Below, piece by piece: positions 45,267 to 55,445 of a stretch of 64,000 nt of DNA; the stretch's first letter is position 1; each line of letters begins with the position of its first letter. Location: assembly GCF_020509005.1 (NCBI RefSeq), contig NC_063021.1, positions 1,426,001-1,490,000 of the forward strand. The letters are read 5' to 3'. The stretch comes from Fulvia fulva. Its lineage: Eukaryota; Ascomycota; Dothideomycetes; Mycosphaerellales; Mycosphaerellaceae. The position numbers and the translations under genes are program-made. The notes under the pieces are model-generated. The model did not search any database, had not been told where the DNA came from, and worked only from the letters and a program-made list of their open reading frames with translations.

Positions 45267-47329
45267 ATGTCCGACGTCGAAAACGGCCCGAGCCTCAACG
45301 AGGAACTGCTGGACTTGGTCGCTGGAGACTCTGAGAGCGAGGCTGACGATATTGATCGCCTTGACGAGGTCGATGTTGAAGGCAGTCGATCCCCGAGTCA
45401 AGAGCCCAAGCCGAGTGTCGAGAAGGTAGAGGACTCGCAAGGCACGCGGAGGGGAGTCGCGCAGAAAGTCAAGTCACGGGGTCGGAGAAAGCGCAAGCAA
45501 GAGAGCGAAGAAGAAGATGCTGGGTAAGTCCTGTCCATGCCTTTGAGTCATTGCATCCTCCCCAGACGCAACTTGTTTCCCGCGCGTTTGACACTTGAGG
45601 CATCTTTCCCTCCCTCTACACCACCGCCACTTGCTTGACACACACAATGAGCATCACCGCTGACCACCGCGAAAGCTCACCCTCACCCGCCGAGTCACCT
45701 CGGTCTGGCGGCATGGACGAGTCTGATGGCGAGGCAGACGCACCTGCAGAGGAAGACGACGAAGCTCCCCTGTTTCCCATAGATGGCAAGTTCCGAGACG
45801 AAAGCGACAGAGTCCGCGTGATGGCCATGACCGAAATCGACCGAGAGGCAGAGCTGGCAGAGCGAGCGGAGCAGATCATACGACACAGACAAGATATGAC
45901 CTTGAAGAGAGCGACAATGCAGAGTCAGGCTGCTGCTAGCAGAAACAAACGCAAGGCTGCAGAGGACCTCGAAGACGGCAACAAACGTAGCATGAGGCCG
46001 AAGACCGCGAAGCAGAACGCGCTGGACAGCTATAGGAGAGCTCGAGAAGAGAAGAACACTCAGCGAAGCCGCATGGAGTCAGATCGCGGGCGAAGGGACG
46101 ATCGGGACGAACGCTCACCCTCTGCCTCTGACCGAGATGCAGATGGCGAGAGCGAGGTCGAGTGGGCTGAGCCTGCTTACGAGAGCCGTCGCGATGATCC
46201 ACCTGCAGACCTCAGGGACTTTGAACGCTGCAGGGTGGGTCGCTCCAACTTCGCCAAGGTTTGTTTCTACCCAGGTTTTGAAGAATCCATCAGAGGCTGC
46301 TTCGCTCGCATCAGCATTGGTCTGAACCAGGAGAATGGGCAGAACATGTACCGCATGACCCAGATCAGAGGTGAGCAGTATAAGACCAGCAACTTCAGGC
46401 GACTCCCAGTACTAATGGCAGTTCCAGGCTTCACCGAGGGCAAGCCCTACCAGCTCGAGAATGCGCACGGCAAACAATTCACTACAGATCAGTATGCTCT
46501 CGTGGCGCACGGAGCAGCCGAGAAAGCGTGGCCGTTCTCTGCCTGTTCTGATGGCAAGTTCAACGAAGCAGAATTCACTCGATTCAGAGATACCCTTCAG
46601 AAGGACAACATCAAGATGCCGTCACGGAGATTCCTCACCAGCAAACTCGATGCTATCCACGATCTGCTGAACCAGAAGTTCACGGAAGACAGCCTCCAGA
46701 TCAAGTTTGCGAAGCAGCGAGCCATGGAGCTCAAGTTCGACCCAGCGCATATTGCCAGGCAGAAGCGGAAAGACATTGCCAAGCGTCGCGCGGATGCAGA
46801 GCAGAATGGCGATGAAGAAGAAATTGCCAGGTGCGATTCCGAGCTCGAAGCGCTGGATAACAGCGCTGCCAACACGAACGGTGCGGTTAAGGCAAAGCCG
46901 GTCATGGCGAAGACGACACCGCAGCACGATCGTCTTGCGCAGCTCAACCATACCAATCGGCACAAAGAACAGGAGAGAGTACGTCAAGCCTTGATCGCTG
47001 AGCGCAAGAAGGAGATCAAAGCGCGGGAGGCTATGAAGGAGAAGCAAGCGCAGGCCGCGAAGCTCAAGGCTGAGGCCGCGACCAAATCTGGAAAGCGCGA
47101 AGCAGCATTGCAGAAGTCTGCCATGAAGGATCTCTTCGGTGAGGGCTCAGACATTAGCCGCGCAGGCACTCCGGCCAGCGGCATCGACACGCCAAAGAAG
47201 AGCCGGGCTCAAACGCCACTTACACAACCTGCGAATGGTACTAAGCTGCCGGTAGGTGCGCTGAAGAAGAAGAACCTGGACGACGATGTGATAGGAGGTC
47301 TGGACTTGGACATTGACGTCGAGATATGA
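45267..47329 (+). CDS. RTF1: RNA polymerase II-associated Rtf1 (Paf1 complex)
   Basis: Exons 45267-45523 and 45652-47329 are joined over a 128-bp intron (GTAAGT donor; acceptor ATGAG at 45651), giving 644 aa. The acceptor keeps GG/C in frame and lies just inside a misleading ATG at 45647. The N-terminus is acidic (DSESEADDIDRLDEVD), followed by a Lys/Arg/Glu helix-rich region holding the histone-modification segment. The Plus3 domain spans about 272-400: LRDFERCRVGRSNFAKVCFY, FARISIGLNQENG, YRMTQIRG and KQFTTDQYALVAHG. Plus3 binds phosphorylated Spt5; Rtf1 promotes H2B ubiquitination and elongation. The C-terminus has a coiled region (ERKKEIKAREAMKEKQ) and ends LDLDIDVEI. Confidence 0.93.
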
Positions 47330-47647
47330 GGTGGGCGCGTTCACGCCATAAGCGACGTGGGAGTTCAGTCTACTTGCTTGTATCCTCACACTTGTGATTG
47401 TAGAGCGTTGACAGCGATATAGCGTACAGACTGCAAAAGCTTAGAGAACGTGGAATGACATTTTCTTCGGATTCTCTGGCTCTCTACTAACATGATGAAC
47501 CTTCAACATGACCTGCTGCTCGTTGGGACAAAGTTGCCGGACTGCCTCGAGTCTTCCCAGCTTCGCTACATTGTGAAAATATTACTCAGATCAAGGAGGG
47601 CTTCCTGACCGAACACACGCAACACCTTAGAACATCATCCTCCACGC
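47330..47647. other. 3' region after RTF1
   Basis: About 320 bp; probably the RTF1 3' UTR and, on the other strand, sequence downstream of the interrupted small ORF. Confidence 0.45.
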
Positions 47648-47971
47648 TTACCAATTGAAGCTAATAGGATACCTCGCCCCAGCATCTCCCCAAGGATGCA
47701 TTCCTCCCCTGGCTGGAGGCATCATGCCGAAATTCATGACATTACCTCCGCGCATCATTTGACCATACATGTCAGACTGTTGCGCTCCTGAGAACCCCCT
47801 GGCGTTATTGTATGGCAGCAGTCCATAGTTTGTCCATGTGCCGTAGTTATGCAGGGGCCAGTGGTTAGTGCTGCTGTATGGGTCGTGGCTGGCCTGCCAT
47901 TAGCCGTTCATGTGGTGGTCGATGAATGCTCGGGTGTTGCGACCGCCGTAGCCTTCGAAGGGAGCTGCCAT
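47648..47971 (-). pseudogene. Small Gly/Met/Asn-rich ORF interrupted by one in-frame TAA
   Basis: From ATG 47971 the frame reads MAAPFEGYGGRNTRAFIDHH and then MNG, followed by TAA at 47902-47900. It then continues in the same frame for 83 codons with coherent composition (WQASHDPYSSTNHWPLHNYG, NNARGFSGAQQSDMYGQMMR, GGNVMNFGMMPPARGGMHPW), ending at TAA 47650. A single stop between two protein-like halves suggests a recent nonsense change. The alternative is an intron whose acceptor is CTAATGGCAG just after the stop, but I see no good donor. The last codon overlaps GTAAGC, so a further exon is possible. No family is recognised. Confidence 0.5.
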
Positions 47972-48598
47972 GGCTGGTGGTGTGTACTGGAGGAGTGGTA
48001 GTTTTTGGTGTTATTGTGGTTGGTTTGGTTGGTTCGGTTGGATGGTGTTTCGTTGTCTTTGGTTGTTTGGTCTGGTGAGGAGAGAATTCATGGTCTCCCG
48101 AGTAGTTTTATGCTAGTTGGAAGGTGCAGTGAATGGATGATAGCCGTCTATTCAGTGCCTGTGAAGATCGCATCTCGACACGCTGGACACGTTCTGACTG
48201 TCCGTGACATAGTCGCGAGGTGACACTGATGAAGACTGCGTACCTTCTACGTCAATTGACTCATCATGAAGCTCACGGCTGCTTTCGAGCCGACGCCTGA
48301 AAGGGGTTACACGCGGCTGTGGCAATTGACATCTCCCACGTACTACTTTGACCACTCGAAGTGCTCCATGTGCCCGAACTGGTAATGCACATGATCTCCG
48401 GCTAGATGGCTGTTCCTGTGCCTTGAGAACGATAGCGATAGCCTTAATGGAACCCATCATCGCAGGCTGGCTCGATTCGCACGTAAGTATGGCACTGTCT
48501 GGCCCAGGAGATTGTTCATCACTTATCGGCAATGACAACGAGCCCACTTCTCTCGCAACACAATACATTGCGCAGCCGGTAATGGCGATAACACATTA
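47972..48598. other. Intergenic
   Basis: About 630 bp with a T/G-rich stretch at 48000-48075 (CA-rich on the minus strand, probably the leader of the small ORF). No other gene recognised. Confidence 0.45.
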
Positions 48599-49627
48599 TC
48601 ATTCCAGCTGATATGCCTCCATAGCAGTACCCTTCCAGACTCGTTCACGATCCTGATCAGTGAAATGGTATTCGCTGTCGTCTAAAACAAACTCAACGAC
48701 ATCTTTCCAGCACACCCAGGAGTCTTCCTGCCGCGGTCCCTTGAGGTTGCAAACAGGCCAGTCGCTGCCAAACATGACGCGGCTTGCGCTGAAGCACGCA
48801 AAAACATGCGACACCCAAGGCTTCAGGTGATGTGCAATATTGGTGGTTCCACCCATAGCTTGGGGCAGTTCACTGAAAGCACCCGATAGCTTCATATATG
48901 CAGTCGAGCATCGCGACATTGACTCAATGGCTCGACGCCAACGCACGTAGCCAGCGCCATCCTTCTGGAACTCTGGCTTGCACAAGTGGTTGAGGATGAA
49001 GACGACCTTCGATCCTTCCGGAACACCTTGATGCGATGCTGACATGCATTTCGCGAACGCCTCGAGTTGCCACACGCCGCCCGATTGTTGATCGACCCCG
49101 ACATCGAAGGAGAATCCGCGCCTGCCAAGGGTTTTCAGGTTGTTGATGAAGTTGCTGCCAGAGACCACATCAACGAACTTCTTCTCATCGTGAATCGATT
49201 GGAGGAGAAAGCGGAATCCTTTGACACGCCGCCATGTCTCCTGTCCAGCGGCTTCTTCTGCTAATCTTAACCATTCTTCCAAGACAACGGGCGGCTGATC
49301 CATGGGTGCCCATGCCACGATTGCTTTCAACATCTTGCTATCACGCTCACCGTAGCCACCTTCGACGACGTTGCGCAAGAATCTGATCTCGTCAAGAGGA
49401 TTCTTGGCCCACTCTGATACGGCCCCGGAAGGCTTAGCATAGCGGACATCTGTTTCGACATATACAACTCCATCTACGTGGCCTTGCGGTGAAGCTTGAT
49501 AATAGTCGGCCAGCACATGCTCCTTGGCCAGAGGCATACCCAGAGTCATCCAAGAGTGGCCAGCCTCATCCGCCATGTTCTTGGGCCATAAGTGGATGTG
49601 GGCATCGATGATGGAGTTGCTAGCCAT
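48599..49627 (-). CDS. LRA2: Amidohydrolase-family sugar lactonase, likely L-rhamnono-gamma-lactonase
   Basis: Single exon, 342 aa. The TIM-barrel metal-dependent hydrolase shows IIDAHIHLWP at the N-terminus (His10, His12), VVYVETDVRY, KGFRFLL, FILNHLCKPEF and the late MFGSDWPVCNLKGP with the catalytic Asp. This is the amidohydrolase-2 / COG3618 type that includes fungal and bacterial rhamnono- and fuconolactonases. It is divergently paired, 384 bp away, with a short-chain dehydrogenase resembling L-rhamnose 1-dehydrogenase. The known fungal route oxidises L-rhamnose to its lactone, which a lactonase then opens. The substrate is therefore inferred largely from context; another sugar or aromatic lactone is possible. 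Confidence 0.7.
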   Translation of the reverse strand: MASNSIIDAHIHLWPKNMADEAGHSWMTLGMPLAKEHVLADYYQASPQGHVDGVVYVETDVRYAKPSGAVSEWAKNPLDEIRFLRNVVEGGYGERDSKMLKAIVAWAPMDQPPVVLEEWLRLAEEAAGQETWRRVKGFRFLLQSIHDEKKFVDVVSGSNFINNLKTLGRRGFSFDVGVDQQSGGVWQLEAFAKCMSASHQGVPEGSKVVFILNHLCKPEFQKDGAGYVRWRRAIESMSRCSTAYMKLSGAFSELPQAMGGTTNIAHHLKPWVSHVFACFSASRVMFGSDWPVCNLKGPRQEDSWVCWKDVVEFVLDDSEYHFTDQDRERVWKGTAMEAYQLE

Positions 49628-50011
49628 GGTGTCGAACGTTGTGCTTGGACGCGTCTCTTGTCACTGTGATATTTGCTAAAGCGACAGGGATACGCTTGAG
49701 GTGGCTGTCACCGTGCTAGGCCACCGTGATAACTTGCCAGTTGTTCTTCCGCAATCGTTCTCAAGTGATGCCAGCTCTCGATCGAAGCTTGTTGAGAAGA
49801 ATGTGCCGAGTCGGTGTTCGATCATGAGAGCTCGTTGCTTGATGTCCCGAGCAGCTCCCCACCTGCCCACATCGGCACTTTTGAGCTGCAACCATGGTCA
49901 CTTCGAACATGGCGCGTACTTGCTCTTGCAGACGCGTGGATTGCGCACAGCTGGCTGAAATCATTTCGCGGAAGTCAAAGTATTGTTGACCTTTCGTCTC
50001 CGCATCCAAGC
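49628..50011. promoter_or_regulatory. Divergent promoter of the lactonase/dehydrogenase pair
   Basis: 384 bp between opposing start codons, able to co-regulate both genes. A hexamer at 49857-49862 (GTGGGG on the minus strand) fits the CreA consensus SYGGRG for carbon repression, but so short a motif is common by chance. Confidence 0.45.
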
Positions 50012-50841
50012 ATGGCTCAACTCCTACCAGGCAAGGTGGCTGCTATTACAGGCGCAGTGACGGGCATTGGGAAAGCAATCGCAATCGACTATCTCAAGCA
50101 CGGTGCATTAGTGGCTGTGAACTATTACCCAGACGACAAGTCGAAACAACAATTCGAAGACCTTAAGCAGGAAGCTGGCGCAGGCGACAAGCTTATTGGC
50201 GTGGCAGGAGATATAACGGAACCAGCGACTGGACAGGAATTGGTGGAGCAAGCGGTGGAGAGATTCGGAAAACTGGACATCTTTGTGAGCAATGCTGGCG
50301 TGTGCCAGTTCGCAGACTTCTTGACGTACGACTCACCGCGAGTACTTACAGTATGAATACGGCTGACATTACGACTAGAATATCGCCAGATCTCGTCAAC
50401 CACACCATCTCCACAAACCTGAACGGCGCATTCTTTGCAGTGCAAGCCGCGGCGCAGCAGATGGCGAAGCAGGAGCCTCAAGGAGGCAGCATCATCGGCA
50501 TTTCGTCTATCTCAGCCCTTGTTGGTGGAGCTGGCCAGACACACTATACACCCACGAAGGCAGGCGTCCTCTCGCTCATGCAGAGTACGGCTTGCGCTCT
50601 CGGCAAACATGGTATCAGGTGCAACGCGCTCTTGCCTGGGACAATCCGGACGCAGTTGAACGATGAAGATCTCGCAGATGAGGACAAGAGGAAGTACATG
50701 GAAGCTCGAATACCGCTTGGCCGGCTGGGAAGGACCAAAGATTTGGCGGGTCCAGCAGTTTTCCTGGCTAGTGATTTGAGCGAGTATGTGACCGGCGCGC
50801 AGCTCTTGGTCGATGGTGGTCTTTTTGTGAACCTGCAGTGA
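50012..50841 (+). CDS. LRA1: Short-chain dehydrogenase, likely L-rhamnose 1-dehydrogenase
   Basis: Exons 50012-50325 and 50379-50841, with a 53-bp intron (GTACGA, GGCTGAC, CTAG), encode 258 aa, a length I recall for fungal L-rhamnose dehydrogenases. The Rossmann motif TGAVTGIG is at 13-20, NAG of SNAGVC is present, and the catalytic Ser (about 147-148), Tyr161 and Lys165 lie in ISSISALVGGAGQTHYTPTK. The end YVTGAQLLVDGGLFVNLQ is classical SDR. The role proposed is oxidation of L-rhamnose to L-rhamnono-lactone in the cytosol, supported by the divergent lactonase. SDR function cannot be fixed by sequence alone, so the substrate is inferred. Its stop is only 6 bp from the ROK1 stop. Confidence 0.75.
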
Positions 50842-50847
50842 TCAGAA

Positions 50848-53010
50848 TCAGTCAAAGCCACCAAAGTCAGATTCGTCGCCTGCATCGGATGCGTTGGCCT
50901 CCTGCCTGTTCCGGCTACCCATGATTGCGCCTTTTTTCTTATTCTCTTCCTTGCGCAAGAAACCTGGCTTGGTGCTGATTCTCGACTTTCTTGCTGCTTT
51001 GGGATCCCTTTGCGCGCCGCGTGTCGTCCTCGATTCCACCCCACGTTTTTTCAGGTCTTGCTTTGCCTTCTTGCTCAACGTCGGAAGCGCATCGAGCAGC
51101 CAGGGTTGGACACCCCCCGTCATATCCGCATCCGGGATGCCTTTGAGTCTGTGTGCAGCTGCGACCAGGTTCGCGATTGGCTTCAGGAACGGGATATCTT
51201 CTTTGCTGTACAGTGTCACAGCGACGCCTCCTTCTCGTCCGGCTCGCCCTGTTCTTCCGACACGATGCACATAGGCAGCGCTTGAAGTCGGTATATCGTA
51301 GTTCACCACGCCGTTGACACCTCGGAAGTCCACACCTCGTGAGAGCAGATCAGTGGTGATGAGGACCCAGATCTCTCCTTTCCTAAATCCGGTCATCACC
51401 TTGTCTCTGGCTGTATCTGAGAGGTCAGAATGGAGAACAGCTATACGGCTAATTCCTCCTGCTTCAGCTGGAATGTCATAAACAAGTTCCGAATGAAGTG
51501 CGACAGCACGCTCAATTGTCTGCGTGAAAACCAGAAATGGCGGCAAGAGTGGCGGCCCGACATCTCTCGATGTTGCTGCAGGGTGCAGCAGCTGCCGCAA
51601 GCCCATAAGCTTTCCTTGCTCTGATGCAGCATATACGAGTCTATGCTGGACATTGGGAACTGCCGAGTCTTTTAGACCAACCACAAGTCGTACAAGAGGT
51701 GCTGCGACCAGATCTGAGCCGCCCTCCTGAGAGATGCGTGCTAGACGAGTATCAATCGTTGATCGAGCCAGCTCCTCGATGTTACTTCCCATTGTTGCGG
51801 ACCATAGGCTGACATGCATCGACCCTTGCGGGAGGCTATTCCAGATGGAAAGAGTCTGATCCCGAAATAGTGGATCCAGAAGCACATCGGCCTCGTCAAG
51901 GACCAGGTGCTGTATATCTGATAGAACTGCCGAGCCCACTTCGGAAGCATCCTTGACTGCACTGGCCAGAATTCCTGGTGTGGCAACCAAGATATCAGAC
52001 TTGACGACCGTCTCGCTGCCGCCCTGAGCCTCGTCCTGCTCCTCCGATGGCTCCACGGTCTGTGTCGCTAGCTTCATGCCCTTGCGAACTTGAGAAATTC
52101 GAACGCCTGTGCCTTGCGCTAGCTTCCTTCCTTCGTTGGAAATCTGTGAAGCCAACTCTTTGGTTGGGGCCAGAATGATCGCGGAGATCTTCCTCCGAGC
52201 ATCTTCAGAGGTCTTGTGTCTGGCTTTGCCAATGCTGTGGATCAAGGGGATCATGAACGCTAACGTCTTACCACTGCCTGTGGGTGCTACAGTAAGCAGA
52301 CTGGTCTTGCCGTTTGGAAACGAACTCCTCAACGCCTCTGCCGCAGGTAGCCATTCGTTGTCCTGATCCATCAAAAGCGCGAGGGCTGCCATTTGAACCT
52401 CTGTTGGCTCACGGTAACCTTGATCGTCGATGTTCGAAGCGAGTCGAGTAGATAATCCGTATTCTGATTTGAGCTCGGCGAAGGATCGCAGAGGCCGAGG
52501 ATGTACTGAGATCTTGTCTGTCTTACCAGCCTTCGCCTTCTTCTTCTCTACGCCATCTCGCTTGACCTTTTTCGACGGAGCTGCCTTGATCCAAGTGACC
52601 TTTAATTTGTGCTTTTGCAGGATTTCCTTGCGCTCGTTCTCTGACATGACCGTCGATCCACTGCTTCCAGATCGCAACGTTCCAGTGACATGCTCCAGAA
52701 CCTCCTCCTCATTGTCGTCGCTGATGTCGTTGTTGCTGCCGTGTTTCTTCGATCCGCCTTCATTGCTAGGCCCTCGTACCGTCTTGTGGCCATCACCACC
52801 AAAGAAATCTAGCTCATTCGATTCGTGCGATCGTTCCTGTGTCCTTTTGCGCTTCCTCGAGCTGTTCGTAATACCACCTTGTTCGCCTGTCCCGTTGGAG
52901 GACAATTGCGGTCGCGTGAGATCGCCGCTCGAGGGAGTGCTATGCTGCGGTCGCAAGAGGCCACCTTTTGATAGCTTTGTTGATCGCGACAACAGCTGGA
53001 ATGGATCCAT
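50848..53010 (-). CDS. ROK1: DEAD-box RNA helicase Rok1 (DDX52 type)
   Basis: Single exon, 720 aa from ATG 53010 (MDPFQLLSRSTKLSKGG); this start matches the Rok1 family better than the longer frame. Motifs appear in order: Q-motif region (GYREPTEVQMAAL), motif I APTGSGKT, Ia APTKELASQ, Ib TPGIL, II DEAD (VLDEADVLLD), III SAT, IV FLVFTQT, V TTDLLSRGVDF and VI HRVGRTGRAGR. The C-terminus is Lys/Arg-rich and ends DESDFGGFD. Rok1 unwinds RNA in 40S ribosome biogenesis in the nucleolus, with Rrp5. Coding runs tail to tail with the dehydrogenase gene and head to head with ATP20. Confidence 0.93.
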   Translation of the reverse strand: MDPFQLLSRSTKLSKGGLLRPQHSTPSSGDLTRPQLSSNGTGEQGGITNSSRKRKRTQERSHESNELDFFGGDGHKTVRGPSNEGGSKKHGSNNDISDDNEEEVLEHVTGTLRSGSSGSTVMSENERKEILQKHKLKVTWIKAAPSKKVKRDGVEKKKAKAGKTDKISVHPRPLRSFAELKSEYGLSTRLASNIDDQGYREPTEVQMAALALLMDQDNEWLPAAEALRSSFPNGKTSLLTVAPTGSGKTLAFMIPLIHSIGKARHKTSEDARRKISAIILAPTKELASQISNEGRKLAQGTGVRISQVRKGMKLATQTVEPSEEQDEAQGGSETVVKSDILVATPGILASAVKDASEVGSAVLSDIQHLVLDEADVLLDPLFRDQTLSIWNSLPQGSMHVSLWSATMGSNIEELARSTIDTRLARISQEGGSDLVAAPLVRLVVGLKDSAVPNVQHRLVYAASEQGKLMGLRQLLHPAATSRDVGPPLLPPFLVFTQTIERAVALHSELVYDIPAEAGGISRIAVLHSDLSDTARDKVMTGFRKGEIWVLITTDLLSRGVDFRGVNGVVNYDIPTSSAAYVHRVGRTGRAGREGGVAVTLYSKEDIPFLKPIANLVAAAHRLKGIPDADMTGGVQPWLLDALPTLSKKAKQDLKKRGVESRTTRGAQRDPKAARKSRISTKPGFLRKEENKKKGAIMGSRNRQEANASDAGDESDFGGFD

Positions 53011-53204
53011 CGTTGTGACCAGATGCGAAAGCAAGAACAGGAACGCGACTTTAGTCGAGGGAGGCAGTAAGTCACTTAGCGTTGATCGGCGGCGGTGAAC
53101 ACTTTTCGGCTCGCCCGCGGAAGATCCCGCGATGCTCCTGGTTTTTGTCTACAGCTCTCCAAGCATTGACAGTCGCAGCTCATCAACACCGCCCTCACAC
53201 AGCC
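53011..53204. promoter_or_regulatory. Compact divergent promoter of ROK1 and ATP20
   Basis: Only 194 bp separate the two start codons. No defined motif is claimed. Confidence 0.5.
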
Positions 53205-53959
53205 ATGGCATCTCCGCTCCTCCCCCGGCTAGCCCTACGACAGTCGTCGCGACTGCTGGTCCAGCGACGCGCTGCATCGACGACCTCCGAAGCGACACAA
53301 GCAGCCTCCAAGGGCGCAACCGCAGCGAAGGAGACAGCCCAGAGCACCGTCTCCAAGGCACAAGAAGGCCTCTCCAAGGTCACCAGCTCCGCCGGTCCAG
53401 CTTTGAGCAAGGCCGCCTCATCTGCCTCGAATGCTGTGTCGAACGTCGGTGGCCGCACTGGCGCAGCGATCAACTGGGTGCAAGGTGGGCATTGAGCTGC
53501 GCAAGCCATTGCGTCAAGTCAGCTAACAGGACTGAAGGTCTCATCCCGCACGTCGTGTACTATGGCAAAGTAGCTGGTGAGCTGGGCAGGATCATCTACA
53601 CCGGCCGTGGCATGCAGCCGCCGTAAGCGCACCCGATCCGGCTATTATAAAGTCATCCATTGACAAGAAGCAGGTCTACACAAACAGTGCAATCATATCT
53701 CGGCCAGGTCACCAACGCCGTTCGCAACCCAGCCTCCCTAGGATCGCAAGCTGCCAAGACCGCAGAGAAGTCCGCCGAAACTGTCATCAACAACCCACAG
53801 TCCTTCCTCGCGCGAGTAAGGGATCTCGATGCAGCCACTCTGACGACCGTTGGTGTTGTTACCGCTGAGACCATTGGCTTTTTCTCGATCGGAGAGATGC
53901 TTGGCCGCTTCAAGATCATAGGATACAGGAGTAGCGGCAGCCACGCCGAGCACCACTAG
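53205..53959 (+). CDS. ATP20: Mitochondrial ATP synthase subunit g
   Basis: Three exons, 53205-53484, 53538-53622 and 53674-53959, give 216 aa. Introns are 53 bp (GTGGGC donor, GCTAAC branch, GAAG acceptor) and 51 bp (GTAAGC, AGCAG). The N-terminus (LPRLALRQSSRLLVQRRAAS) is a mitochondrial presequence. An Ala/Ser/Lys-rich linker follows. The conserved subunit g core is spread over the splice junctions: INWVQGLIPHVVYYGKVAGE, LGRIIYTGRGMQPPS, then the membrane end TVGVVTAETIGFFSIGEMLG containing the GxxxG-like dimerisation helix region. Subunit g stabilises F1Fo dimers at cristae ridges. The linker is longer than in yeast Atp20. Confidence 0.9.
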
Positions 53960-55445
53960 AGATGAGATGAGTGAGGGCAGATCAGATCAGGCATGCGAAG
54001 ATACGGGCCAGCTTGTCCTCTTGAAGGGACAACAAGTGCGCACTGTCCTTTGCATCTAGAGGAACGCAGCCAGAACTACGAGATGGCGTGGGAGGATGTG
54101 CATAAACCGATATGTCTTTACTACTAGAGCTCATTACCAACAGTCGCAGAATTCTTTCACGTTCAGACGAATCGCGAAACAGCTCAGAGGCTCGCCGATC
54201 GCTACCGCCCCTGCCAAAGGACATGGTCCTTGCCTTGTGCTACTGGTACAGCATCCCTCGCCCACGCATCCACGACGACATGTCGAGACTTGCGAGAAAT
54301 GCGCAAGCGACCTGCACTTTTCTCCTCCCACCGGTACCAATGACACTGGAGTGAGTTTGCTGATGTGAAGAGTGCAGAGTGTTCGCACGGACTTGCGGCC
54401 GTCGCCGACCTCATCCTTGATCGGCAGGTGCTAATCCACCAGCAGAATTCAGCTCACACCAGACTTCCTCCAGCAAACATATCTCACTGAACTGCAGCAA
54501 TGCCAAATACTCGCCTTGCGGTTGTTGTGTCAGTGTGGCGCGCTGTGAAGCCACGCCTTCTCACAAAACGACTGACTGCATCTCAGCAGTTTTGACACCA
54601 GGACAGGGCCACTCTTCGAAGCCCACATCGACAACACATAGGTGGATGCCGCTACAGCCACTACAAAAATCGATCCTGGCATCTACAACCACCTGGACTC
54701 GTCTGTCTCGGCGAAGACTGAAGCCGAGGATCACACGACCAGTGGAAGAAACAAATTGCTTGTCCCGCAACAGGCACATATCGCCCGGTATCAAGCAAAG
54801 ATTCAGCCAGGCCGAACATCGTGCATGAAAGTGAAGTCTCCCACTAACACAATACGCCCCGGCGAGACACCTCGCTATGTACCGAAGTGCCTGGCATTTA
54901 GCGTCACCCTAGGTTCAAATAAGGAATGTCCTGCTAGACGTCTTTCCAGGCAAGAAAGATCCGACTCAAGGAATCGTCCTCGCCAAAACGTCCACTGGCA
55001 ATCGTGGAACATTATCCAGCTCCGAGACCTTACGCACGTACGCGAGTGCTCAGGCCCCAGCACGCGCTACTAGCAGCCACGTCGTTACGGAGACATGTAA
55101 AGAGTCTTGCTTGGAGGCCCTCGAACGCGCCAACGCCGTAGATGTCCTGAAGGGGGCCTGCTATTGTCAACACGACAAGGATGCCATCGGCTATGATGGG
55201 TGGGTAAGGAGGGCAGAGAGGTATAAGCGACGGCATGAACGATGCAACCACTCCATGCCACTTTCACCTGAAGCAGACGTCTTCTGTAGACATGACCAGA
55301 ATAGGCCACGCCACTGGCTCACCGCAACGCAGTCTAAACTTTAAAGTCGAGCCCTTACAATGCACTGACTCTACTTGTACCTACGCCTTCGCCCTGAAGC
55401 AGATCCTATCTCCAGCATACGCGTAGGAAGTGTGATCCGGCGGCA
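53960..55445. other. Gene-poor region after ATP20
   Basis: About 1.5 kb. The longest ORF (54642-55073, GTG start) has no recognised domain. No gene is supported. Confidence 0.45.

Noticed and set aside
54642..55073. 143-codon plus-strand ORF; a short RPGETPRYV string suggested a LysM domain
   Set aside because: Only one fragment resembles LysM; no Cys pattern, no signal peptide and the start is GTG.
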